Source: Punica granatum (Eukaryota > Streptophyta > Magnoliopsida > Myrtales > Lythraceae). From it: a stretch of 64,000 nucleotides of DNA. A program made the position numbers and the translations under genes. The notes under the pieces are model-generated. The model made no database searches and was not told where the DNA came from. It was given only the letters and a program-made list of their open reading frames with translations. Of the stretch, positions 1 to 11,935 are shown in pieces. Within the stretch, counting starts at the first letter, position 1. Each line of letters begins with the position of its first letter. The DNA is taken from contig NC_045130.1 in NCBI RefSeq assembly GCF_007655135.1, forward strand, positions 6,882,001 to 6,946,000, in the 5' to 3' direction.

Positions 1-1835
1 GTGATGATACTGGTTGGCCACTAAGAACACAATCTATCGCTAAGCTTAAGTCCCTGGAAGAGCACACACAGGTGAGGGAGATATTGCCTAGGAATTTTGA
101 CTTAGGAAAAGAGAAAGAGATAATGCTGAGCAGGACAGAAAATACTGACCTCCCAGTGACCGGCATGTTGTTACTTGGTCGAGAATCATCAAATTGCCCA
201 TGGTACACGAGCTCAAACGGCCTTCTACCATCCTGTTTACATGTTTTATGAATGTTAACTCCACTATGTAGAACTCAAAAGAATTTAGCTTTCTATTTGA
301 AGAGCCATTTTTACAGGTCTCCAAGATCTGGAAACAGGTTATACTAGTTAGTGAGGAGCAACCTAAAGATAGTTACAGTCTGCAGAAGTGAGACCGAGCA
401 CACATTATCACAAGCAAGGTGATGCCGGTCTTTATGCAATAAAATGAATGATGAAATGGGGAGTTATATGAACCTTCTTGAATAAAAAGAATTCTGGCGT
501 GCAAACGGCACCAAAATCGCGGGCTACATCTTGTGACTGCAGATGACACAGTGAAATAAATCGTAAAGCTCAAGTACACAAAAAGAACGAATCTTTTTTC
601 CGGTAAAGGGAATTTCCAAATAAATAACACTTATTAAAGTGAATGACTGGGCAGTAGTATCGAGTGGTGGACCTCATCATAAAGATAAGGGAAGGGGTAA
701 CCGAATACTTTCGCTTCTTCTGCCATAAACTTCGGTCCATCCTGTCAAGGTAAATGCCAGTCAAATAATAAAACTCATACAACTCAATCTTTTTACCCAA
801 GAAAAGTAATAATGGAGAAAAAGAATTAGCCTTGATAAAGAACCTGGGGGTGTGTGGTTATAGAATTCGACGATATAGCAACAACTGCCAGTCCTTTCTG
901 CAGCAATACATGTGTATCACACTGTTAGAGCCATTCCTTAAGTTCAAATCCTCAGAGGTAATAGGCAGCGGAGCATCACTATTAGATGGATAAGGAAATT
1001 CGCTTACCTTCATATAGAAATCTGCAAGCTTCACGATATCTTTCTTCAAGTGTTTGACAAATGGGCAGTGATTACAAATGAACATAACCTGCAACACGTA
1101 TCATACAAGTATTCATGCGAGGCACACTCCATAAGTATGACCACAAAAGCAAAAACTTTGATGTGGGTTTCGGTATCTCCTGAATCAGTCAGCCGTTTAT
1201 AAACAATCCAGAAAATCATCGAGCTATTGACTGTCTATCCGACATATTAAGCTGAAAGGGCAACGTACATCACGACATCGCATATTCTGCGCAAGTCTGC
1301 GAATTAGCTCAATTGTTTAGCAAAGTCAGGCAACCATTACTCTGAGCCAAAATGAGGAATGAGAACCAGTAAGTTACCAGCAAAGCGGGATAAGACTCAA
1401 AATCCTCGAGACTCCACATTTTCCCAGTCAGTGGCTCCTCCAGCTTTTCTCACCCACAAAGAAAAGCGAAAGCCATAACCAACCATGATAGGAGCAGAAG
1501 CGCCAATATCACATCATATGCTACATAATAACAACTGGCAGGAAAACCACTGCTGGAGTGGAAATTTCGACAATTTCGACATGTGGTTTTGCTATGAACA
1601 GTGGAGAAACCTGAAACTGCGGAGCTCTGAATCCTGAAGAGACCCCTTTGGACTCTGTTCTCGCAGCTCTGATCACCAGCTCTCTTGCGGGCACGGAACC
1701 TCTCCTCAGAAGCAGCTGCGGACCCACCTTTGAAAGCGCACATGTCGACGCAAATCTAGCCCTTAATTCTGCTAAGCTGCTCGGCCTGTGGAGGAAACGC
1801 GAGGCTGAGAAGGGCACAGTCGCGGCAGCGGCCAT
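1..1835 (-). CDS. Chloroplast thioredoxin-like (AhpC/TSA-type) protein, 3' end cut by window
   Basis: Eight exons read on the minus strand: 1611-1835, 1378-1443, 1008-1088, 844-897, 673-741, 474-536, 150-232 and 1-53 (incomplete; the stop lies outside). All junctions are GT-AG and keep phase. The first ~60 residues are rich in Ala, Ser and Arg and look like a plastid transit peptide. The redoxin core follows, with FICNHCPFVKH, so a CxxC pair is present, then a segment reading VAISSNS and the conserved ACTPEFF-like stretch AVCTPEFFLFKK. The plant family is a single-domain thioredoxin-superfamily protein of plastids; its substrate is not established. The start is the ATG at 1835, the first in the exon. 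The last visible residues are GQPVSS, so only a short tail of roughly a dozen residues is probably missing. Product class is secure; the exact role is not. Confidence 0.88.
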
Positions 1836-3086
1836 GGGAGTGAGCTAAGGTGCTTTGTGTGGTCTGGACATGGAGAGAGAGAGAGGGAGGGGAATAGCCC
1901 ATCCCTGAGATGAGAAAGCGAAGGAGTGGATTCCGACAGGGGCAAAAATGTCACTGCGCAACACATAGAAGGGTAATTCAGTCAATATGAATCGTCGTAA
2001 GCCCGATTTCCAGATGGGCCTCTTTGCACAAGCCCGCTTAAATGAGCCGGGCCCATGATCCCTACAATTGCCGAAACCTTCCTGGATCCTGGAATCAGAT
2101 GATTATCGAGGCCTAGACTTGCGTAGTCCTGACCGACTTATGCCGGGAGAAATCCCGATGTCGGGTTATCTTCTGCAGAGCTTGATTCGACAATTCGCGA
2201 GTCGGAACAATGGGACTCGACCGGAGTATAAGCTGGAAAAAGGAACGTAGATATATGTGATGACTCTAATTGATACAAGGGAGTGAAACCGAAATATGAT
2301 GAGACACATAGAGGACAGTATTTTGTATTACAATTCCCTTGTACTTTCTTTTCATTCTACTGTACCGAACAAGTAGTATAGTCAGATCATTAATTAAATG
2401 TGACTACTCACTTTCGCGCGACGTGAAACCGATTTGTTCATTATTTGCAGCAAAGAAGAGTGGCCATGTATATGATGGCCGGCCTATGTACTGTCTAACA
2501 TGCAAAAGACTGACAAAGGTAACATTGGAAGAACCGTCAAAAGGCGGCTTCTTCCTAAGTAAGGCATCTTAGTATTCGTCCATCAAACTGGCAAATGGTT
2601 TAGTTGCTGACGGTTAAAACTGTAAGCACGACAGATACATGAGAACAGAAACAGATCACTCATTCCAATACCATGAATTATATTATCATGCTTTCGGGAT
2701 GAGTCCTCTCGATATGCTTTTCGCTTAAAAATCCAAAGCTCGAGGCGTTGGCCTTAGCATCTTGACTAGCTCATCCATTCGATCCTTTGGAAGTTGTTGA
2801 CTCCGTCAGTCTGTTTCGGTTCTTCAACAAAAAGAACAGAACAATAACGAGGGAAGGACAACATATTCAGATGCATCCAATAGACTCTCGAGACATTCCG
2901 GCTTAGATCAACACCCAAGCTTCAAGACTTCTCGCATGAACTGCGAAAATGGCGCAGTTGCAGTTACAGGATGAAGGCTCCTTGGTGCGTTTCCGAGTGC
3001 TTTTAAGGTCTATGTGAAGATTTGAACTTTTTTGTGCCATCCACTTGCTAGGTAGCAGAGGTTTTGAGTCCTAGCAGTTCAATACG
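1836..3086. other. Intergenic spacer between divergent genes, with GGCCCA motifs
   Basis: Divergent spacer between the thioredoxin-like gene (minus) and the GH9A gene (plus). A GAGAGA run lies near 1873-1886, just upstream of the minus-strand ATG. TGGGCC and GGGCCC words at about 2015-2055 resemble the TCP-bound site II elements common in promoters of plant organelle and housekeeping genes. Nothing coding was recognised; the short open frames here lack plant-like splice context. Confidence 0.5.
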
Positions 3087-5661
3087 ATGCCTACGTCGAG
3101 CTTTTCTGTAGGCTCTCCGTCGCATACTTCTGTGTCCAACTCGGATCACCTGCATCAAGTGAGGTTTGTCCACTGTGTCTCGGAAGCGGGCCGTCTTTTG
3201 CCCTCGGACAGTAGATGGAACTCTATTGAGCTGAACTTCAATTTTGCCCCTCAGTCTTCATTGGCATACGAATCAATCCCGTCCCGGTATGCCAAGTCCG
3301 TTGACTACGATCTTGTGATCACGGACATGAAGCACTTCAGGCGCTTCCTCTGCATCACCTTCTTGATAATCCTCCTTGTTTTCGCACTTCTTCTGTTGGC
3401 CGCGTTCTTGCCACGGCATCACAGACATCATAGTGACCGGAAGAATCTCACCCTTGCCGTGAATCAAGCACTGACCTTTTTTGACGCGCAAAAATGTATG
3501 GAATTCTTTTGCTTCTGTAACATTCCATGCACCCATCAATATTGCAGGATACCTCATGGCCAAGACAAGGAAATACAATTCCGAAATTATTTTCTCCATA
3601 AACTTAATGAGGAATGTTATTGTTTGTTGAAAACTTTGCAGCAGGATATTATCCAAAGACTAGCCCGGTGAAGTTCCGGGGCAATTCGGGATTGGAAGAT
3701 GGGAATTGGGATGATGTGCATGCGAATCTCTCAGGTGGTTTTTATGACTCTGGCAACAACATTAAGTTCAGCTTCCCAACAGCGTATACAGTGACTTTAT
3801 TGAGCTGGAGTGTGATTGAGTACTATGAAAAGTATGAAGATATCGGCGAATTAGACCATGTGAAGGATATCATCCGGTGGGGAAGCGATTACTTGCTCCA
3901 GCTTTTTATCCCTCCAAATGCGACCTCCAGTGGGGTGTTGTATTCACAGGCAAGATGATGAGCATCCGTGCCGAAGTGCTTATTGTGTTCGGTTAAGGTT
4001 CTATTTCGGTACTGGGTTGCTGGAAAATGAGTTGATGTTTAATCCAGCTACTTTTTTTTTTTCTTTTTTTTTTCCAATCATCAAACAACTGCAACCATAA
4101 TCGAATTGACTGAAATTTTTTGAAAGAGTTATCACGGAAATGTAAAATCATGAATAGATCCTTAGTTCTCACCTTTGCTTCGATGATTAATTTATAGGTT
4201 GGAGGTGCAAACAGTGGCACAGATGATGACATAAGTTGTTGGCAGAGACCAGAGGACATGACCTACCCGAGAGCAGTCTCCTACTGCGACCTCTCAGCTT
4301 CGGACTTAGCTGGTGAAATCGTCGCCGGCTTATCAGCAGCATCAATACTATTCAAGAATGAAACTGACTACAGGATCCGGTTAATTGCAGCAGCTGAGAG
4401 TTTGTTCGAGCTTTCAACAAAAAATCCTAAGGTGCAGGGAGCTTACACGGCGGCTGATGAATGTGGAGGGCAGGCGAGGCCATTCTATAACTCAACGAGC
4501 TTTAAGGATGAGTTGGTGTGGGGAGGGACATGGTTGTTTTTTGCAACAGGGAACACTTCTTATCTCGATTATGCAACGACTAACTTTGGTTCGGCCATCC
4601 AAGAGGAAAGAGTCGCCGAGAAAGGACTGTTTTATTGGAATAACAAAGTACTCGCCAATGCGGTAATTATCTTTAGTCTAGCAAAACCTTGCTCCGTATT
4701 AACCCGGAAAATCTTTTACCACTTTCATTTTGAGCACGCACTTTTTGTGCTGATTCTGCTTAAGAACTGCCGCAAACATCTGATCATTTGCTCTCTCAGG
4801 TTTTGCTCACCCGGCTTCTGTACTTCCGAGATCCCGGCTACCCTTTCGAAGAGACGTTAGCTTTGTCATCGAACATGACTGACTTGCTTATATGCTCGTA
4901 TTTGTTGGATGGATATTACAAGAAAACACCAGGTAAAAAATTGCCCACGCAAATGCTTCACAAATCTCTGATTTTCCTATTTGAAACTAATTGTTAATGA
5001 TGACATTCAGGTGGCTTGATCCTCTTGAACCCCGACTATGGTTCTTCGCTGGAGCTCGCTGCCACGGCGTCGTTCCTGAGCAAGCTGAAAAGAGACTACC
5101 TCGATGTTATTGGGAAGGCAGGTGGAAGATGTGATAATGGTGCATTCTCCCGCCAAATGTTGCAGAGCTTCTCCCTCTCTCAAGTAATAATAATCATTCT
5201 TACATACATACATACGTACACACACACATACCTGTATGCATATTGAGGTTCAAAATTTATCTTCCGTTGTTGTTTCCTGTCAGATTAATTACATCCTCGG
5301 AGACAACCCTACGAAAATGAGTTACATGGTGGGATTTGGACACCAGTACCCAACCCAAGTCCACCATAGGAGTGCTTCCATCCCTTGGGATGGCCAGCCT
5401 CACTCTTGTGACGCCGGGCAAAGCTGGCTTCACTCTGCAAGCCCGAACCCGAACATCCTCCTTGGAGCCCTGGTGAGCGGGCCTGACCAGTGGGACAACT
5501 TCCTGGATGTCCGCAACAAGCCTTGGTACACTGAGCCGAGCATCTCTAGGAATGCTGGCCTTGTGGCAGCCCTGATCGCGCTCCACGACCCCCCACACCA
5601 TTCTGCTTATTTGGGGATAGACCAGATGGGCATGTTTGACAAAATCCGAGCCAGGGATTGA
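3087..5661 (+). CDS. Membrane-anchored endo-1,4-beta-glucanase, GH9A (KORRIGAN-like)
   Basis: Six exons: 3087-3495, 3642-3949, 4198-4662, 4800-4932, 5011-5183 and 5284-5661, giving 621 residues, the normal size for this family. An N-terminal cytosolic tail of ~86 residues is followed by one membrane helix (residues ~87-108) and then an extracellular GH9 domain: a type II topology like KORRIGAN, which acts with cellulose synthase at the plasma membrane. Family signatures seen are KFRGNSGLEDGNWDD, VSYCDLSASDLAGE, GFGHQYPTQVHHRSAS and, near the end, TEPSISRNAGLVAAL, which contains the acid Glu. Two oddities: the usual DAGD catalytic motif reads DSGN (residues 172-175), and the intron after exon 2 starts with GC (CAG|GCAAGA). 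The Pro-rich C-terminal tail of classical KOR1 is absent. Several N-glycosylation sequons (NAT, NET, NTS) fit a secretory-pathway protein. Family is certain; catalytic activity is in question. Confidence 0.93.
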
Positions 5662-6793
5662 CTTGGTTTTGAGATCATACATTGACGTGCATATGAAATG
5701 TTCCACCAAAGAGATATAATGACCATTTTTTTTTTCCTTTTCTCATGTATAATATTTGATCAAACTCGTTTGTACTTTCATATAACTGTCAATTGGCCTC
5801 ATTTCCCAGTCCGAGGGGATAATTAGTTTGGAGGTGATTTGCTTGGAGTTCATAAAATGCAACAATTGGACGTGTTTGAAGAATCAATACACATCCCAAC
5901 TCATTCAAATATAAGATTTAAAAGAGATAAAAGATTTAGCCCATGGTACACTTGTCTGTTTCATTCAACAAAAAGTTATTGTCAATGACACAATTTACTC
6001 GCTTAATCTCAAACTGAGTGTGGAAGTATCAAAGTATCGGCAACAAAGCGAGTTAAACTTCTAGGTCTCAATCAATAGCAATGATGCAAAAGACCTGTCA
6101 TACACAATGAAAGAATAGTTCATTTGCATATAGGACGAGGGAACTTGTTGCCCAGAAATTATTTTCCAAATAGAAGATATTGGAATCCCACTTCTATCAA
6201 TGGGCCTTTACCATCCATATTCATTGGGCCCAATGTAAAGTCCAATTTCCATGGGCCCCCGGGGCCAGATTCTCGGGTCGATGTATAACTATGTGCGCTG
6301 CAGAGCTACGACCCGACCCGATTTCGTGGACTTCACTTCTTCTCGCAGATCCCAAAATGCTGGTCGTCTCCCTCACCAGTCTCTGAGGACGAACCTCGAA
6401 AACCATTGATGTCTGAACTCAGCTCACCTCAATCTGCATGAAATTCCTCCTCTTTCTGCAGCTCGCGCTGTCGTTCTGAGATCACATCACCGGTGAGGCT
6501 TCATCTCCGAGCTCATACATGAGATTTTCTGTCGTGGTTACTCCTCCCTGACCCGTTATGCCATCATTTCGTTGCTCTGCATTTCTCTCCGGGCTGTTCT
6601 TGATTTCCGATTTTTCCTTCATCAGTCATGTGAGTGATACCTCAAAGACGGAAGCTCTGTGATTCCCGGTGCTGTAATTGCATCGGCTCCTCATTAGAAT
6701 CACACCCATTTGGCTGATGCCCCTGAATCTCGATCCCGCCAATGCTTGGCCGCCATTCTCTTGCAAAACCCTGATCCTTGAATCGACCCTAAC
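5662..6793. promoter_or_regulatory. Spacer and putative promoter upstream of the DUF218 gene
   Basis: The first half is AT-rich 3' flank of the GH9A gene. Around 6200-6270 the sequence turns GC-rich and carries clustered TGGGCC/GGGCCC words (near 6200, 6226 and 6254), typical site II-like promoter elements, about 530 bp upstream of the next ATG. The stretch 6390-6793 is CT-rich and probably 5' UTR. Function is inferred from motif and position only. Confidence 0.45.
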
Positions 6794-8245
6794 ATGAACA
6801 TTCATTCGTACCCGCCCAACAGCCCCAAATCGTTTCCTGCATATCCCAGGCGCGACTTGGACTTGGAATCAGGATTAGGCACGATCAGGAGGCCGCGGAA
6901 GCAGAAAAGTTCGAATCTTTGCTCTGATTCTGTCAAAATGCTCAAATCTCTCGGTGCCCGAATCCAGTACTATTACAAGCTCCATCCTTTGCTATTCTTC
7001 ACCATTTCGTTGTGCTTCGGGGTGGCGGTTCTGATAATTCTGTCGATCTACGAGTTCCAATATAGGACCGTGGCTGACTATAGGAGACTGAATCTGGGTT
7101 TTGATAAATACCCGTTCGCTAAGCTTGAGAACCTCGTGATGGTGGCTGGGCATTCTGTGTATACGAGTAACAGTTGTGGGAAGGTGGATAAGGAGGATTC
7201 TTGGGTTTTGGAGTCTTATCAGAAGCACCCGGGACAAGCTGCTACGTTTGTGACCCATATAAAGGAAGGCGTTGAAATTGTGGCAAAAGATGATGCTGCT
7301 TTGCTTCTATTTAGTGGCGGAGAGACCCGGAAGGATGCTGGCCCTCGAAGTGAAGCCCAGAGTTATTGGGCCGTCGCTGAATCGAAGGGATGGTTCGGTG
7401 AGTTTCTGATCTATCATTTCTTAGTCAATTTGGTTAACTTCTGTTAGTGGCTCTATATTGTGTTATTGGCACTCGCAAATGGATTATATTGGAATTAGTG
7501 ATTGTTCCAATTCAATAGCTTCCGGCAATCCAAAATATATAAATCTAGAGTTGGGGTGTTGAGTAGGAAAAGCTAGAGTTCATTCTTAACATGAGCGAAA
7601 TTGGGTCCTTTCTTTGTAATCCTGTAGTAAGACCTTGAACTTAACGATTTTGAACATTATGTTCGAAATCCTTTGGGATAGGTAACAAAGAGACTGTGCG
7701 GTGGAGGGCACTGACTGAAGAGCATGCCCGAGACAGCTTTGAGAATCTTCTCTTCAGCGTGTGCCGCTTCCGGGAGCTCACTGGCACATATCCAACTAAC
7801 ATAACCGTAAGTCACGTCTTCCTGAAGAATGTTTCTTTAGTCCATTCAAGTTAGGCATGTATACCTTAGTTACCCAGAAGCCAGAAGAGCCTAAATGAAT
7901 GTTGGATTTTGTTCTCTCTCTTTTTAGGTTGTGAGCTATGATTTCAAAGAGGATAGATTTGCGGGTCTACACCGATCTGCTCTTAGGTTCCCGGAGTCGA
8001 GGTTCTTCTATTGGGGCACACCGGCTTCATCTACTGCAAGAGAAGCCGCTCTCAAAGGAGAGGCTCTCGTGCGTCAACAGTTTCAAGAAGATCCTTATGG
8101 TTGTCGAGGTTCATTGCACCGGAAAAAGCTAGGGCGGGACCCTTTTCATCGGTCCATCCCATACCCTAATGGTTGCCCTGAAATTGAAGGTTTGTTCCGG
8201 TACTGTGGAACAGCCCTTTACTCCGGTTCACTTCCTTGGATATAG
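6794..8245 (+). CDS. DUF218 (YdcF-like) domain membrane protein
   Basis: Three exons, 6794-7397, 7682-7806 and 7928-8245, encode 348 residues; junctions are GT-AG and in phase. The N-terminus is hydrophilic and Pro/Arg-rich, followed by one hydrophobic helix around residues 73-92 (LLFFTISLCFGVAVLIILS). The lumenal or external domain has the DUF218 features NLVMVAGHSVY, LLLFSGGETRKDAGPRSEAQSYW and VVSYDFKEDRF, the last with a conserved basic/acidic pattern. Eukaryotic members are single-pass proteins with no firmly assigned activity; bacterial relatives (YdcF, SanA, ElyC) are envelope or cofactor-binding proteins. The final exon contains the family's Phe-Tyr-Trp-Gly and GCRGSL motifs and ends with SLPWI. 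The start is the first ATG after a CT-rich leader. The gene is convergent with the pathogen-related gene. Confidence 0.85.
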
Positions 8246-8595
8246 TTTCTTTTAGGCCCATAATGTAATGTGTGTCAACATGTGGAATAGAAGGGAAAAA
8301 AGAAGATAAATTATCCAACTCAAAAGGGTATGGTATGAGCTATGATGGCACCAATTGTGAACTGAAGAAGTCGTGTTTTCTTTCAGTTTACGAGTTTACG
8401 GAATGATTATACGAAAGCTGAAACGTTTGAGAGCTATTGGCCTTTATTAAGAGTCCATGGTTGCAGTTCCATACATCTACGTGGTATAACGTTGCTTGAG
8501 CACTCATTATCTTTCCCATTACAGATTTTATTGTAACAGACTCTATTGTAGAACATTAAGCTGACTCTCCGCGAGTGAGCTTCTTCCCGGTGATG
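8246..8595. other. Convergent 3' intergenic region
   Basis: 350 bp between the stop codons of two convergent genes. It is AT-rich, contains AATAAA-like and TGTAAT words usable as poly(A) signals on either strand, and presumably holds both 3' UTRs. Nothing else seen. Confidence 0.4.
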
Positions 8596-9811
8596 CTAAC
8601 CCGTGTTCCTTAAAAAGGGGCAGTTCAAAGCAGGCTCTCCAAGGGAAGAAGTGTCCATTGTCGCGCCCTTGATAAGTCCTCCCAGCAGTTCTCCTCGGTC
8701 GTAGAAGAATTCTACCTTGATGATTTTCTTGTTTTCATCCATCTGGTTCAGACATAAGAAAATTTCAATTCATTTCATACTATCAAAGTGAACAATGGAA
8801 GACATCGGATCTACCTTAAATATGGCCATTCCGTATAGCTCGACCATCTCCCCGGTTGGAGCATGCCCCTTAAAGGGGCCCTCCATGAAGCCCCAGTGCC
8901 GGAACTTGTAGACTATATCGGGAGGCCCTGAGTAGACTTCAAGAATCTCCAGAGCAAAACTGCGGGGAAAGGCAGTGGTGAATGCCTGATGGGCCGAGTC
9001 GACTGTCTCGTCGGCAGGGTTATAACACCGGAACTTCTCAGGCAGGGAAGTCTGCAGCAGCGAGTTGTATCCTCCCCCGAGCTTCCACTTTTCTTCCAGA
9101 GTCAGAGCTTTTCTCCCTGTATAAGATCACGGAAAGGTCTGTACATATGAATGATGATAATTAATCGATCCTGGTCTCGATTAATTTGTTTTTCTTCTAC
9201 GCACCGTTGAGGCTGAAAGTGTATTTCTCGGGATCGATTGACTTGTAATCTTTGCGATCGACTTTGTGGAACATCTCCATCTCCCATGTCTTGATGAGGT
9301 TCTGCACTTCTTCCCCAAGAGATCCCGGAGGCCATATCTGAATACAACAGATATTTAACTATCGCATATTAAATCATCAGAACTCTATCAATACAATTTA
9401 TGGACGAATAGAAGTTATGATATTATCACCGAACGAAGCCATCAGACAACGATGATAATCGTTTATTATGATAGCAGAAGACGAGAAACAGAACTTCCAC
9501 TGATTCAGGTCGAACTTCACTAGATATTAATCTATCTGTCGATGTTCATTCAGCGAGCCTTGGCATATTCATCATTTTCCTTCAAGGGGATCTTCATAAA
9601 ATCTTAAAGGAAATATAGTAACCAAAAACACTGAACAAACATAGAAGATCTGTCAAAGAGATTGAGAGACCTTAGTTCTGCCTTGTTCGAAGAGCTTGTT
9701 CTCGACGTCGTAGTTAGGATACGAACTGAACCGCCACCGGGTGTTCTGTTCTCCATCTCCATGCAAGTAGGATCGGTACTTGTCCTGAGGAAAAGCTTCA
9801 GGAGATGCCAT
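8596..9811 (-). CDS. Pathogen-related protein (barley PRB-like, SnoaL-like fold)
   Basis: Four minus-strand exons, 9671-9811, 9205-9337, 8815-9116 and 8596-8742, encode 240 residues. The sequence matches the plant 'pathogen-related protein' family throughout: DKYRSYLHGDGE near the start, IWPPGSLGEEVQNLIKTWEME, NGRKALTLEEKWKLGGGYN, SGPPDIVYKFRHWG, MEGPFKGHAPTGE and the closing FFYDRGELLGGLIKGATMD. The family is cytosolic, about 235-240 residues, has a SnoaL/NTF2-like alpha-beta barrel, and was named from its induction by pathogens; the ligand or activity is unknown. The ATG at 9811 gives the standard MAS start. No signal peptide is visible. A decayed partial copy of exon 3 lies about 3.7 kb further right (12627-12789). 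The gene is convergent with the DUF218 gene. Confidence 0.9.
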
Positions 9812-10021
9812 AATTATTTCACGACACAACCCGCAGTGATTGATTTCGTTTCTCCGATTTATAGGATCGAAAGGTTTAGGTATGAAATAGTGTCATATAT
9901 CTTTCTACGTCAACCACTCGATTGATGATGATAATGTATCCATTTTGCATAGTCATAGAGGTCCTTGGCAGTTTCCCCTTACCTTTTTCATGTTTGGATG
10001 TGTGTAAAATACTCGCCGAGC

Positions 10022-10501
10022 CTATAAGCGATTGGATCCATCTCCAACTCAAAAGTTCGAGCTTCTAAAACCCAATCTCTTATAAACTCGTGTATTTCTC
10101 TTTAATTTTTCCGTGTGGGATGATTTTTCTCGACACATGCCCTCACGTGACACACCTACACGTGCCACGTGAACACTTATCTTGAGACGAGCTCTTCTCT
10201 CTTTTGGATTCGAGCCTTAACTACCTTAAGGTGGGCTTCTTCTTCTACACTCGGGGAGGGGGGTCAAACCAACTACGAGCCGAGTTTCTACTTTCGGACT
10301 CGGACTTCACTAGTCACCACACTCGGGCCTGGCGTAGTGTGAGTCTCCACACGGGCATGCGGAAGCCTAATCCGCTAAACTTATAAGCATTGGGTTCATC
10401 TCCAACCCAAAAAGCTCAAACTTCTATGTTGCGGTACGCAATCTCTCATAAACTTGTGGATATCTCTTTAATTTTTCGGTGTGAAATAATCTCTCTCAAC
10501 A
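10022..10501 (-). mobile_element. TRIM-type LTR mini-retrotransposon (degenerate), minus orientation
   Basis: Read on the minus strand, a ~121-bp repeat beginning TGTTGAGAGAG (10381-10501) recurs as a direct repeat beginning TGTCGAGAAAAA (10022-10135). Both copies share the ACACGGAAAAATTAAAGAGA and TTTATRAGAGATTG segments and end in CTTATA. About 245 bp of non-coding sequence lies between them, with CACGTG words just before the downstream LTR, the same layout as the intact TRIM at 30529-31028. LTRs beginning TGTTGAG are typical of plant TRIM families. No primer-binding site or target-site duplication could be recognised, so the copy is old or rearranged. Orientation is inferred from the LTR start. 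Confidence 0.65.
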
Positions 10502-10557
10502 ATGGGCTTTCGGGGTTGGAGCAAACAACGTTATCAAATTTGACTTTTCCTTGATCA

Positions 10558-10746
10558 ATATGGTTGAAGATCATAAAAGAGAGTGTAATGTAGTGTCGCA
10601 CGCCCTCACTTGTTGACCTAGAGATCGCAAATTCGATACTTAGTGAGATTATCTGTTTCCCTTTATTAGTTATTTAAAATTTTCTTTTTATTATATTAGA
10701 CCTTGAGCCTCCTTTGTAACCGAAAAAAAATATGGTTGAAGATCAT
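10558..10746 (+). mobile_element. SINE with A-tail and 17-bp target-site duplication
   Basis: A 155-bp body (10575-10729) is flanked by a perfect 17-bp direct repeat, ATATGGTTGAAGATCAT, at 10558-10574 and 10730-10746. The body contains a tRNA-like Pol III B box (ATTCGATACT, 10631-10640) downstream of GTCGCACGCCCTCACTTGT, and it ends in a run of eight A. No coding capacity. These are the hallmarks of a SINE moved by LINE machinery. A decayed relative lies at about 11781-11935. The perfect duplication suggests fairly recent insertion. Confidence 0.85.
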
Positions 10747-11780
10747 GTACATATAACATAACTAAATGCAATGCGAGATATTAGAACCGGATGTGCATTT
10801 TTTGAGATACGATGTTTAGGCTCAAGGTCGATCATTTCCGTATTGTGTCCCTGGAAGAGAAAAAAAACTCCATTGCAGGATCACTCCCGATGATTTCCAG
10901 CACATTTCCAAGACGAACTTGGGCAAGTGCTAGGTAACTGCAAGCCTACTTTAATTTACTAATCAGTCTTGTTTTCATTTTTTGAACAAAGAAGTAGAGG
11001 GAGAGTTGGGGGGTAGGCGTGGAGATGGAGAGGGAGAATGGTCAGAGGTCGCCGACGACAAGCCACGCAACCCCCTCAACTCCAATTGATGGTTGGTTCA
11101 CTCTTTTTTTTTTTTGTTAATTTTAATTTTTTTTATTTTCTAAAAAAAATTAATTACTTGGTCAAAGTTGAACAAATGAGAATTTGGGGCCTTAGGTAAA
11201 GATAACATGAAAAATTTTAAAATACTTAATTAATACATTACCCTATCAAACAAAATCAACTTAATTTATCAAGCACTTAAAAAAAACATTTTATTAGTCT
11301 TAAATTCTCAGCACTTAATAAATCGTTACATAAACACCATCTTAGTACATATAGGCTCTATGGCACACCCACTCGAGATTGATATGGCCTATGGGATTGG
11401 CGGATTGCTTGAGTAAACGTAATCAATGACATTGGGGATAAGACATATATTTAATTAAAGGCATCCAATCGATTAATTAGTGATGGACCCATTGCATGGA
11501 CAAGATACATGTATATGTGCATAACATAAATTACGTGTTTTTTTTTTTCTGCTGAAGACTTTGCTAGTTAAGTAATGCATTCAGTATATACATATGTTGA
11601 TGATTTTCCACAGCTCTGTATCAGGTAGATTGTTTTTCCGATGAATGAGTCTCTGTATCAGGTAGATTGTAATCAATAATTAATCACTACAAAATATTGT
11701 ATATATCTTGATTTCTGCTCTTTTTTATTATTATTGCCATTCTTATTATTTGTTTAGTTATTAATAACAAGCCATACATC

Positions 11781-11935
11781 AAAGAGAGTTTAGTAATGGT
11801 ACATATCTTCATTTGGTAATTAATAAGTATCAAATTCGATATTTGTTGTGGAATAATCCGTATGCCTTTATTAATTATTTAAATTTTTATTTATTTATTA
11901 GGTCATCAACCTCTTCTGTAATTTTTAAAAAAAAA
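11781..11935 (+). mobile_element. Degenerate second copy of the same SINE family
   Basis: Begins AAAGAGAGTTTAG like the SINE at 10575. It shares the 3' half (CCTTTATTAATTATTTAAA, then TTATTAGGTCATCAACCTC) and ends in an A-rich tail. The Pol III box region is weakened. No clean target-site duplication is visible. Identification rests on similarity to the neighbouring copy. Confidence 0.6.
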
